A DNA stretch of 64,000 nt, from contig JARLJC010000370.1 in the NCBI GenBank assembly GCA_031291435.1, forward strand, positions 109,101 through 173,100, written 5' to 3'. A program made the translations under genes and the position numbers. This DNA is from Alphaproteobacteria bacterium (GTDB lineage Bacteria; Pseudomonadota; Alphaproteobacteria; UBA9219). How positions within the stretch are numbered: position 1 is the stretch's first letter; each line of letters begins with the position of its first letter. The notes beneath the pieces were generated by a model. It was not told the DNA's origin. It saw nothing but the letters and a program-made list of their open reading frames with translations, and did not search any database. Below, one piece after another: positions 47,258 through 54,718 of the stretch.

Positions 47258-47563
47258 TCAGGTCGTCGGCGGCTGCGCCGAAGCCGGGAACGGCGCGAAC
47301 GGGAACGGTTTTTCGTCCGACGCGAAAGTCAGGTAACGCGTCACCTGTCCCTGATACTGGGCGAGATTGTCGCCGAATTCGGCGAGGCCGACAAAGGCCG
47401 AACCGCTGAACAATTTGGCGAGGAACTGGAACACCGAAGCGGCGAAGGTCAACAGGATGGACAGGTAGAACGCCACCCCGAACACCACCAGATAAACGAA
47501 ACGCAGCCAGGTATCTTTGTCTTTGACGTTCTTGCGCAGATCTTCTTCGTTCAAACCGGTCAT
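47258..47563 (-). CDS. DUF4389-type small membrane protein
   Basis: A 101-residue protein with an acidic start, one long or two tight hydrophobic segments (FVYLVVFGVAFYLSILLTFA) and a hydrophilic, Pro-rich tail. It matches the layout of DUF4389 proteins, whose function is unknown. GGAGGA precedes the ATG at 47563. The tracked frame starting at 47824 extends antisense into comF and is not used. metG follows 27 bp downstream. Confidence 0.75.
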   Translation of the reverse strand: MTGLNEEDLRKNVKDKDTWLRFVYLVVFGVAFYLSILLTFAASVFQFLAKLFSGSAFVGLAEFGDNLAQYQGQVTRYLTFASDEKPFPFAPFPASAQPPTT

Positions 47564-47651
47564 GTTTTCCTCCGCATAGGTGGCCTTTTTTATAGGCGGT
47601 TCCGGGCCGGAAAGCAATTGCCCCCATATTCCGGCTGCGTCAGTATAAGAC

Positions 47652-48368
47652 ATGCTCATGCGCGCTCTCGATCTGCTGCTGCCGCCTTTGTGCCTGATAT
47701 GCGATGAGCCTGTCGGTGGGGCCGCCACGCTTTGCCCCGATTGCTGGAAATCGGTGCCTTTTATCGCCCCGCCTTTCTGCGCCTGCTGCGGCGCGCCTTT
47801 CGATATTCCGGTGGGGGCGGGCATGCTGTGCGGGCATTGTCTGGTGGAACCGCCGCATTATAAAACCGCGCGCGCCGCCATGCTCTATGACGATAACAGC
47901 CGGGGGCTGGTGCTGGGCTTCAAACATGGCGACCGCACGCATGCGGCCCCCGCTCTTGCGGCCTGGATGCACCGCGCGGCGGGCGAGATTTTGCCACAGG
48001 TCGATATGCTGATACCGGTACCTTTGCATCGCTGGCGCTTGTTCAGCCGCCGTTATAACCAGTCGGCTTTGCTGGCGCAGCAGGTGGCGCGTTTGGCGGG
48101 CAAGCCGTTCCGTGCCGATATTCTGCGCCGCATCCGCGCCACGCCGACGCAGGCGCATCGCAAGCGCAAGGAGCGTCAGGAAAACGTGAAGGGCGCATTT
48201 GCGATTATGCCGCGGCATTTCGCGGAGATTGCAGGCAAGGCGATTTTACTGGTCGATGATGTGCTGACGACAGGTGCTACGGTTGAGGAATGCGGGCGCG
48301 TGCTGCTTGCTGCGGACGCGAAAGAAATCCATGTGCTTACTTTGTCGCGCGTGAAAAGTTCCGTTTAG
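47652..48368 (+). CDS. comF: ComF-family phosphoribosyltransferase-like protein
   Basis: A 238-residue ComF-family protein, linked to DNA uptake in competent bacteria. The N-terminal zinc-ribbon cysteines are CLIC, CPDC, CACC and CGHC; the C-terminal phosphoribosyltransferase motif is ILLVDDVLTTGAT. Its TAG stop is the first part of E-family element copy 4, so the element begins inside the stop codon. No other competence genes are in the window. Confidence 0.93.
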   Translation: MLMRALDLLLPPLCLICDEPVGGAATLCPDCWKSVPFIAPPFCACCGAPFDIPVGAGMLCGHCLVEPPHYKTARAAMLYDDNSRGLVLGFKHGDRTHAAPALAAWMHRAAGEILPQVDMLIPVPLHRWRLFSRRYNQSALLAQQVARLAGKPFRADILRRIRATPTQAHRKRKERQENVKGAFAIMPRHFAEIAGKAILLVDDVLTTGATVEECGRVLLAADAKEIHVLTLSRVKSSV

Positions 48369-48429
48369 TCCGCGATCGCTTTACGTCAAAGCGTTTTACG
48401 ATTTGACGTAAAGCGTGAATCGCTGGACT
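48367..48429 (+). repeat. E-family palindromic element, copy 4
   Basis: Fixed ends AGTCCGCGATCG and CGTGAATCGCTGGACT flank the 12-bp perfect stem CTTTACGTCAAA with its complement and an 11-base loop. The first bases belong to the comF stop codon. The 3' end of the minus-strand TetR-like gene is read through the element. Confidence 0.88.
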
Positions 48430-48982
48430 TATATTTAGTCGCGAATTCGGCGGCCTTATCGGCGTAACGCAAGCCGCGGTCGAGGGCGGCCATTGTTTTC
48501 GCCATATCGCGGCTTTCGTCGCGCCGCCATGCCAGAAAGGCCCAGCCATAGACGAGGCCCAGCGTGGCCGCCACAAACGGACGCGGCGCGGGGAGAGTAT
48601 CTATGTGGGCAGCTTCGATCAGCCGGTATATGCCGTCGCCGGTCGCGAGCGCCAAAGCGCAGCCAAGGGCGCGGTCGTGCCGCGCGGCTTCGGCCATGCT
48701 GAGAATGCCCTTGCGGTGTTTCTGCATAATGTCGAAACGCGCCATCAGTAGTTCGAACAATTTGTCATGGGTGTTGCCGGAAACTTTGCCCGCGAAAGCT
48801 TCACGGTCGATTTCCTCGGCGATGACGGGTGCAAGGGCGGCGGTGTTTTTGAACGCTTCCATCGAAGTTTTCGCGGCCTTGCCGATTTTGGCCAGCGTCA
48901 CGGCTTGCCAGCCCTGCGTGGCGGCGAGATGCAGCGCGGCGGCGGCAATACGGGCGTTAACTGTGTTTTTCATCATGCGCAT
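48386..48982 (-). CDS. TetR-like regulator with element-derived C-terminus
   Basis: A 198-residue protein whose first 60 residues fit a degenerate TetR helix-turn-helix (ARIAAAALHLAATQGWQAVT, LAKIGKAAKTSMEAF), followed by an all-helical ligand domain. Normal TetR recognition-helix residues are partly altered, so DNA binding is not certain. About the last 15 residues are encoded by E-family element copy 4, whose stem supplies the stop codon. A COQ9-like role is an alternative. Confidence 0.7.
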   Translation of the reverse strand: MRMMKNTVNARIAAAALHLAATQGWQAVTLAKIGKAAKTSMEAFKNTAALAPVIAEEIDREAFAGKVSGNTHDKLFELLMARFDIMQKHRKGILSMAEAARHDRALGCALALATGDGIYRLIEAAHIDTLPAPRPFVAATLGLVYGWAFLAWRRDESRDMAKTMAALDRGLRYADKAAEFATKYKSSDSRFTSNRKTL

Positions 48983-49063
48983 AGTCTAACCAATCTCGAG
49001 TTTTTGCGCCATATGCGAATGATAATCGTTGAATGGCGGGGGGAATTCTGTTTCTCTGGCGGC

Positions 49064-49579
49064 ATGTTAAAGAAAGTCGATAGCGCCGGTTTGCGGCAGG
49101 TTATGGGCAATTTCGCCACCGGCATCGCCGTGGCCACCGCCCGCAATGAAAAAATCGGTTCCTTCGGGCTGACCGTCAATTCGTTGACGTCTTTGTCGCT
49201 CGACCCGCCTCTGGTGCTGTTCTGCGTCGAAAAATCGGCGTTTTTGCACCCGCATTTCAAACGCGCCAAATATTTCGCGTTTAACATTTTATCGGCGGGG
49301 CAGGAAAAAGTTTCCCGCCATTTCGCCGATCGGCATCATAACCCCGCGCCCAAAAATATGTGGGGCACGCCGCAGAAGGAATGCCCGATTTTGCGCGGCA
49401 CGCTGGGCTGGGTGCTGTGCAAGCCGCATGCCTTGCATGAAGGCGGCGACCACACGATTTTTGTCGGCGAAGTTATCGGGCTGCACAAAAACGCAGGTGC
49501 CAAAGAGCCTTTGATCTATTTCCACGGCCGTTACCGCGATTTAGCTGAGGCGAAGGTCACATCCGGCTCACGCAAATAA
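49064..49579 (+). CDS. Flavin reductase-like FMN-binding protein
   Basis: A 171-residue protein of the flavin reductase domain family that reduces FMN/FAD with NAD(P)H. FATGIAVATARN, the FGLTVNSLTSLSLDPPLVLFC segment and the final IYFHGRYRDL are typical. I start at 49064 to match family length; an earlier ATG at 49013 is possible. Its last 49 bp overlap the 3' end of the convergent tsaB. No partner monooxygenase is adjacent. Confidence 0.85.
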   Translation: MLKKVDSAGLRQVMGNFATGIAVATARNEKIGSFGLTVNSLTSLSLDPPLVLFCVEKSAFLHPHFKRAKYFAFNILSAGQEKVSRHFADRHHNPAPKNMWGTPQKECPILRGTLGWVLCKPHALHEGGDHTIFVGEVIGLHKNAGAKEPLIYFHGRYRDLAEAKVTSGSRK

Positions 49580-50145
49580 AGCGGGCGCGGCAGATAATCG
49601 GGATGCATGGCATCGGCGGTTGAGGCCAGCAGCGCACAGGCCGCCAGAATATCATCCGCAGGCGTGGCTTTGTCCCCCGCGATTTGCGCGTTCGGATGCG
49701 CGGTTTTGAACGCGCCGATTTGTTCCTGCGTCATCAGGCTCGGTTCGTGCGCCGTACTCCCTTCAAAAAACCGGCAGAACATTTCCGCGCGGCGTGAATC
49801 GATCACCGCCAGCAAATCGCCGTTGGGACGCAGGGCGCGGTAAATCGCGAAACGGTCGATGCCGATCACTTGCTTGCCGGCCGCAAGACCGATGCCGCGT
49901 GCTGTGGCAAGCCCGACGCGCAATCCTGTAAAACTGCCGGGGCCGCGCGTGACCGCGATTTTATCGAGTTGGGGAAATTCGGCGCCAGCGTCTTTCATCA
50001 CACCGATAATCATCGGAACCAGACGCGCATCCTGCCCGCGTTCCATCGCTTCCTGTGCGCGCGCAACAACAACGCCGTCGCGCCAGACGCCTACGCCGCA
50101 ACCGGCACCCGCGCTGTCGATGGCGAGTATCAGCATATTATCCAT
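49531..50145 (-). CDS. tsaB: tRNA t6A biosynthesis protein TsaB
   Basis: A 204-residue TsaB, the partner of TsaD and TsaE in making t6A37 on ANN-decoding tRNAs. The N-terminal ILAIDSAG of the ASKHA fold and RGPGSFTGLRVGLATARG are hallmarks. I use the ATG at 50145 because the tracked start at 50166 lies within E-family element copy 5; the next in-frame ATG is at 50136. It overlaps the convergent flavin reductase gene by 49 bp. Confidence 0.9.
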   Translation of the reverse strand: MDNMLILAIDSAGAGCGVGVWRDGVVVARAQEAMERGQDARLVPMIIGVMKDAGAEFPQLDKIAVTRGPGSFTGLRVGLATARGIGLAAGKQVIGIDRFAIYRALRPNGDLLAVIDSRRAEMFCRFFEGSTAHEPSLMTQEQIGAFKTAHPNAQIAGDKATPADDILAACALLASTADAMHPDYLPRPLYLREPDVTFASAKSR

Positions 50146-50151
50146 TTTCTT

Positions 50152-50214
50152 AGTCCAGCGATTCACGTCTTTTATCGAAGCGCACGTCGCTTCGATAAAA
50201 GACGATCGCGGACT
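50152..50214 (-). repeat. E-family palindromic element, copy 5
   Basis: Read on the minus strand, the fixed ends AGTCCGCGATCG and CGTGAATCGCTGGACT flank a 15-bp perfect stem TCTTTTATCGAAGCG with its complement and a 5-base loop. It begins inside the nfuA stop codon and ends 6 bp before the tsaB ATG, so it fills the intercistronic gap between two minus-strand genes. Confidence 0.88.
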
Positions 50215-50779
50215 AGCGGCTTTGCCGCACTTCGCGGATTTCGGGGATATGGTGGCGCAGCATGCTTTCGACCCCGGCTTTCAGCGTCATCGCCGAACTC
50301 GGGCAACCGGCGCATGAGCCTTTGAGATTCAGCGTGACGATACCGTCTTCATAGCTTTCGAAGGTGATGTCGCCGCCATCCTGCGCCACGGCAGGGCGGA
50401 TTTTGTGATCGAGCAGATCACGGATTTTGGCGACCACCGGCCCCTCATTGAGAGGATCACCGTCGCCCGCGACTTCGCCCAGAATGGTTTCGCCTGCCGC
50501 AATCATAGGCTTGCCCGAACTGAAATGCTCCATGATCGCTGTCAAAACCGGTGGTTTCATGGTGGCCCAGTTTTTGGCTTCATCCTTGGTCACGGTGATG
50601 AAATCCTTGCCGAGAAACACGCCGCGCACGCCCTCAATGCCGAACAGGCTGTGCGCCAGCGGCGATTGCGATGCGCCATCTTCCGACACGACTTCAAGCG
50701 TTCCCTGGCCCATGACATCGCGTCCGGGCAGGAACTTCATCGTGGCGGGATTCGGCGTTTCCTCGGTCTGGATGAACAT
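50213..50779 (-). CDS. nfuA: Iron-sulfur cluster carrier NfuA
   Basis: A 188-residue Nfu protein with an N-terminal Nfu_N domain (MFIQTEETPNPATMKFLPG) and a C-terminal NifU-like domain with the cluster-binding CAGCPSS. It carries 4Fe-4S clusters to target enzymes. The start at 50779 has GGAGAG upstream; the tracked start at 50869 adds sequence read from a family B repeat. Its stop codon overlaps E-family element copy 5. Confidence 0.94.
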   Translation of the reverse strand: MFIQTEETPNPATMKFLPGRDVMGQGTLEVVSEDGASQSPLAHSLFGIEGVRGVFLGKDFITVTKDEAKNWATMKPPVLTAIMEHFSSGKPMIAAGETILGEVAGDGDPLNEGPVVAKIRDLLDHKIRPAVAQDGGDITFESYEDGIVTLNLKGSCAGCPSSAMTLKAGVESMLRHHIPEIREVRQSR

Positions 50780-50810
50780 GGCGGTCTCTCCTATGTGTTT
50801 TGAAGCTGGA

Positions 50811-50910
50811 GAAGAAGGAGGGATAGAAAGGGGCTGGAGGGTATCTGGCAAACAACCGATAGGCGGCATGCCGGTTGTCCCTCCAGCCCCTCTCTATCTC
50901 TATCTTCCTC
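50811..50910. repeat. Palindromic repeat, family B copy 3
   Basis: GATAGAAAGGGGCTGGAGGG and its near-complement (one mismatch) form a 20-bp stem, and ACAACCG/CGGTTGT forms a second within the loop. AACCGATAG and TGTCCCTCCA match the copy at 35034. It lies between the aldolase stop and the nfuA start, both minus strand. Confidence 0.75.
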
Positions 50911-50920
50911 TATCTTCCTC

Positions 50921-51847
50921 TCACTTCCCCTTATATATCTCGACCAGTTGATCGAGAAGCTTCATCGCTTCGTCGCGCGGACGCTGGAAGCAGTTGCGGC
51001 CGATGATCGAGCCGTTGCCGCCGCCCGCATGAATGGCGCGCGCATCTTCCAGAACGCTGTCGGCGCCCTTGGCGGCACCGCCCGAAAACACGACGATGCG
51101 CTTGTTGTTGAAACAGCATTGCATAATGTGCTTGACGCGCTCGGCCTGCGTTGCAATCGGAATCTTCTTCTCTTCATAAACCTTCTTGGCTTCTTTTTGT
51201 TCCAGATGGGCCGAAGGCAGTTTCACCTTGATGATGTTGGCGCCGAGCAAGGCGGCCATATGCGCGCCATAGGCGATCACATCGACCGCGAGTTCTCCCT
51301 CCTTGGTGACTTCGCCGCCGCGCGGATAGGACCAGAGAACGACCGCCAAACCCTTGGCCTTGGCTTCCGCCGATAAGTCGCGGAATTCTTCATACTGGTT
51401 ATACATCGCATCCGAACCCGGATAGATGGTGAAGCCGATCGCCGCGCAGCCGAGGCGCAGCGCGTCGCAAACGCTCGCCGTCACGGCCTGATCGGCGTTT
51501 TCTTTCTGGCGCGACAGGCTGTTGGCGCTGTTCATTTTCAGGATGGTGGGGATGGCGCCCGCAAAAGTGTCGGCTCCGGCGGCCAGCGAACCTAACGGCG
51601 CTGCATACGCGCTCAATCCGGCATCGATGGCGAGCTGATAATGATAATGCGGGTCGTAGGCTTCGGGGTTCATGGCAAAGCTGCGCGCCGGGCCATGCTC
51701 GAAACCCTGATCGACCGGCAGGATCACCATATGGCCGGTATTGCCGAGGCGGCCTGCCGTCAGCATCCGGGCGAGATTAGCCTTGGTGCCGGGCGTTTCG
51801 CCTTCATACCAGCTCAGGATTTCACGGACGCGGCGCGACAATTTCAT
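50921..51847 (-). CDS. Class I fructose-bisphosphate aldolase (DhnA/FbaB type)
   Basis: A 308-residue Schiff-base aldolase of the archaeal/DhnA type that interconverts fructose 1,6-bisphosphate and two triose phosphates. GHMVILPVDQGFEHGP near the N-terminus, the lysine in NIIKVKLPS and the phosphate-binding GGGNGSIIGRN segment are diagnostic. A short inverted repeat (CGCCCT/AGGGCG) lies in its leader, about 51882-51906. Confidence 0.92.
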   Translation of the reverse strand: MKLSRRVREILSWYEGETPGTKANLARMLTAGRLGNTGHMVILPVDQGFEHGPARSFAMNPEAYDPHYHYQLAIDAGLSAYAAPLGSLAAGADTFAGAIPTILKMNSANSLSRQKENADQAVTASVCDALRLGCAAIGFTIYPGSDAMYNQYEEFRDLSAEAKAKGLAVVLWSYPRGGEVTKEGELAVDVIAYGAHMAALLGANIIKVKLPSAHLEQKEAKKVYEEKKIPIATQAERVKHIMQCCFNNKRIVVFSGGAAKGADSVLEDARAIHAGGGNGSIIGRNCFQRPRDEAMKLLDQLVEIYKGK

Positions 51848-51977
51848 CGGGTAACCTCTTTATGTGTGGAAAGCGCCCTCTTGATAGCCAACAAGGGCGA
51901 TTTTGTCCATGTGCCTTGCATTTATGCCTATGCCCTCATAGAATCGCGGCAGCTGTCATCCGGGAGAGGAGAAAAGA

Positions 51978-52352
51978 ATGCGTTTTGCCGCTTTCGCGCT
52001 TATGGGGATAGGCCTCTCCCTCGCCGCGCTTCCGGCCCATGCGGAGGGCAGCGGGTTCGTGTTTAACGGATTTTTCTGTCCGCAACAGGTGGCCTGTAAT
52101 CCCGGGGACCCGAGTTTTCCCGCCACGCATGACCTGATTTCAATGGTTAGCGCATGTGTCGTGCAGAACCTGTCGGTTAGGCCTGGCGGTACCTATTTTA
52201 ATGAGATTGCCGGTCTTAATAGCAATGGCTGCCTGACGGCTGAGTCAGAAAATTTTCCGGTTGTCGCCGGGACGCGTTCGGTGCCGATCTGTTGCGTTAC
52301 GCAGATTCCCGAAGGCGGCTGTGCCGTGCATTGCCGCGTGCAGATCCAGTAA
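51978..52352 (+). CDS. Secreted eight-cysteine protein of unknown function
   Basis: A 124-residue exported protein: signal peptide about 1-22 (ending in PAHA), then a mature domain of about 100 residues with eight cysteines, suggesting up to four disulfides. I do not recognise the family. GAGGAG upstream supports the start. It is convergent with the PilV-like gene, 20 bp away, but nothing shows a functional link. Confidence 0.7.
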   Translation: MRFAAFALMGIGLSLAALPAHAEGSGFVFNGFFCPQQVACNPGDPSFPATHDLISMVSACVVQNLSVRPGGTYFNEIAGLNSNGCLTAESENFPVVAGTRSVPICCVTQIPEGGCAVHCRVQIQ

Positions 52353-52372
52353 AAACCGGAATTGGCGGTTTC

Positions 52373-53782
52373 TCAGGGGGCTGTGCCGCGATGCTCGAGC
52401 TTGTCGAGCCGTGCCGTCTGATCGCGTAACTGCGCGCGCAGATCGTCATTCTGGTGTTTGAGTTCCTGCACCGAGCCGATCAGCGGCCCGATCAATCCGT
52501 TATAATCGACATATTTGCGACCGTTATGATTCTCCACCAGATCGGGGTAGATCGGCTCCAGCTGTTGTGCGGTAACGCCCATGCCATGGCTATTGGTGTC
52601 TTTATACATGAAGGCGACCGGGTCGATCTTCATGACATGGTCGAGCGCGCCGGTAATCGGGTGAATGTCGGTTTTAAACCGCGCATCGGAAGTTGGAAAA
52701 ACCTTGATGGCATAAACTGCCCCCTTAATGACGTTGATATCGCCCTGATTGATAACCATCACCGGCGGGCAATTGGCATTGGTCAGCGACGAGCAGGCGC
52801 TATTGTTAAGGCTGATAAGGGAAGGCGCGCCGTTGGTGGTAAGCGCGGTCGTCAGAGAGATCTGCGACGGGGCCAGCGTGCTGGGCGGGCCGTTGCCGTC
52901 GATATAGCCGCTTTGCAGATGGATCGAAGGGCCGGTCGTGCTAAGCGCGGTAGCCGCCAGTTTCGTTCCCATGAAGATATCGGTCATCATGGTGTTGTCG
53001 GTATAGGTGCTGTCGCCGGTGATGACGTTGCGCGCCAGCCATTGATTGTTGCTGTTGCCGGTGGTCGAAGAGACAAAAGTGCGCGCCGCGATGCCGCCTT
53101 TTTGCACCTGCGCCGCGGGGAAGCCGTATCCGCTCGGCCCTGCCGCCGTAACATCGCTAATCTGCCAGGCCCCCAGCGCGCCGCAGGCGGCAACCGCCGA
53201 GGCGGCCGCGGTGCAAACCGCGCTCGAATAAACAAAGCCGCCATCGCCGCCGATCAACCCCGATATACGCCCTCCATCGACATCCGCGATGACGGTGCCG
53301 CCGCTGGTCGTAATCATGAACGAGTAATTGACGGGGTAGGTGCCGCCTCCGGTGTTGTCCTTAAGGACGCGGATATTATAGGTCTGGCCATAGGAATTGG
53401 TCGTCGCGCTGGTGAATCCCGTCGGCAGGTAGTTACAGAATTGCTCGGCGTTGGCCATTGCGGCATCGGCCTTGCACAGGGTCACATTGGTGCTCGCGGC
53501 ACCGGGCAGCGGCAGGGCTTGAGTGGCATTTGCGAGCATCTGTTGCATCCACCACTGACCGCCATGGCCGGTAACGGGTACCGTCGTATCCGCGAGAAAA
53601 CCTTTGACCGCATTGATCAGCGCGATCTGCTGCTGCGCCGTGGCCTGATCCTTGGATTGCTGGTTGCCGGTCGACATCAGCCGCCACAGCCCCGCCGACA
53701 TCACGCCGACGACGCCGAGAACGATGGCCAGCTCGATAAGCGTGAAACCGCGGCGGCGGTTGAGAAATTTGTGCGCCAGCAT
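52373..53782 (-). CDS. pilV: PilV-like prepilin with C-terminal S74 chaperone domain
   Basis: A 469-residue protein. A type IV prepilin leader (RRRGFTLIELAIVLG, cleavage after Gly12 and Glu5 of the mature form) begins it, followed by a PilV/shufflon-like body of small, Gly/Ser/Thr-rich strands. The last about 105 residues match the Peptidase_S74 intramolecular chaperone found in phage tailspikes: SDARFKTDI with the Ser and Lys of the self-cleavage dyad, GVTAQQLEPIYPDLV, YVDYNGLI and a terminal coiled coil. The family trimerises and then cleaves itself off, so a trimeric pilus-tip adhesin is likely. AGGAG precedes the ATG. Confidence 0.85.
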   Translation of the reverse strand: MLAHKFLNRRRGFTLIELAIVLGVVGVMSAGLWRLMSTGNQQSKDQATAQQQIALINAVKGFLADTTVPVTGHGGQWWMQQMLANATQALPLPGAASTNVTLCKADAAMANAEQFCNYLPTGFTSATTNSYGQTYNIRVLKDNTGGGTYPVNYSFMITTSGGTVIADVDGGRISGLIGGDGGFVYSSAVCTAAASAVAACGALGAWQISDVTAAGPSGYGFPAAQVQKGGIAARTFVSSTTGNSNNQWLARNVITGDSTYTDNTMMTDIFMGTKLAATALSTTGPSIHLQSGYIDGNGPPSTLAPSQISLTTALTTNGAPSLISLNNSACSSLTNANCPPVMVINQGDINVIKGAVYAIKVFPTSDARFKTDIHPITGALDHVMKIDPVAFMYKDTNSHGMGVTAQQLEPIYPDLVENHNGRKYVDYNGLIGPLIGSVQELKHQNDDLRAQLRDQTARLDKLEHRGTAP

Positions 53783-53865
53783 TTTTTCTCCTCATACGCA
53801 GTTATTTGCGGCGCGATCTTTCAATCAGGCCGGCCCGGGGCAGAAAATCATTTCCTGATTTAAGG

Positions 53866-54540
53866 CTACTCTGCCGTCGAGATAATGGCAACCGATCCGT
53901 TGGGGATCGAGGTGGGAACGACATAAGCGAGAGTCGAACTGACGGTATTGGTGGCGGCGTCGGTCACGGTGGTCGCTTTCGAGGTGGCGGTCAGCGTGCC
54001 GCCCTGCACGGTGCCGTAGGTCAGCGTCGGCGAGCTGTTGCGATGCAGCTGGTTGAGCAGATCGCTGGTCGTGAATCCCGACGAAGCGCCGTTGGACAAA
54101 GTCAGCTGGCCCTGGCTGTTGGGCGCGGCATAGGTAAGCACATAGGTGACGGCGTTGGGCGCGCCGACGAAAGGCAGCGACTGGAACACCACCGAATAAA
54201 AACCGTAAACCGATTGATAGCCCGGCGGCAGCGATACCGTGCCGGTCGGCGTCGTATTGGTGCTGATCGTCAGATTGCTGGCGATGCCGCCGATTTTGCC
54301 GCTGCAGGTCGCCAGCGGATTGTTGCCGCCGGTGACGACAGGCGTCAGGCTGCAGCCGGTGGTCGAAAAACTGGTGGGCGGATTAACCAGGGTCTGTTTC
54401 AGCGCGATGCTGTGCCAGGTTTCCATGGTGTCGGCCAATGTCGTCTGGGCATTGGCGATCTGCGCGCTTTGCAGGCTGACGACCTGCGCGAACACGCCCA
54501 TCACGGACAAAGCCAAAGTGACGAAGACCACTAAAAACAT
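53866..54540 (-). CDS. pilM: PilM-like thin-pilus protein
   Basis: A 224-residue protein with an N-terminal hydrophobic helix (MFLVVFVTLALSVMGVFA), a short coiled region and a long Ser/Thr/Gly-rich part. The N-terminus resembles PilM of the IncI-type thin pilus, which lies beside pilV there. AAGGG precedes the ATG. It ends 83 bp before the PilV-like gene on the same strand, so they form a pair. Assembly genes (PilB, PilC, PilQ) are absent. Assignment rests on context and N-terminal pattern. Confidence 0.6.
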   Translation of the reverse strand: MFLVVFVTLALSVMGVFAQVVSLQSAQIANAQTTLADTMETWHSIALKQTLVNPPTSFSTTGCSLTPVVTGGNNPLATCSGKIGGIASNLTISTNTTPTGTVSLPPGYQSVYGFYSVVFQSLPFVGAPNAVTYVLTYAAPNSQGQLTLSNGASSGFTTSDLLNQLHRNSSPTLTYGTVQGGTLTATSKATTVTDAATNTVSSTLAYVVPTSIPNGSVAIISTAE

Positions 54541-54718
54541 CGAAAACCCTTATGTCATAGGTCTTGTTTCAAACTATACTTTACGGGATTTAGGATAAAA
54601 ATCGGTTAAGGCGGGGATAAGGACCGGACAGGGTTAAGGGCGTCCTAACCATATTCTCTTTAATTTCGGCAAGCACCTGTTGTAGCTTGATTCTCCGTTC
54701 CAACGAGTGCCCTGCTGC

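Noticed and set aside
52373-53782. Prophage remnant suggested by the S74 domain
   Set aside because: No capsid, tail, integrase or lysis genes surround it, and the N-terminus is a pilin leader.
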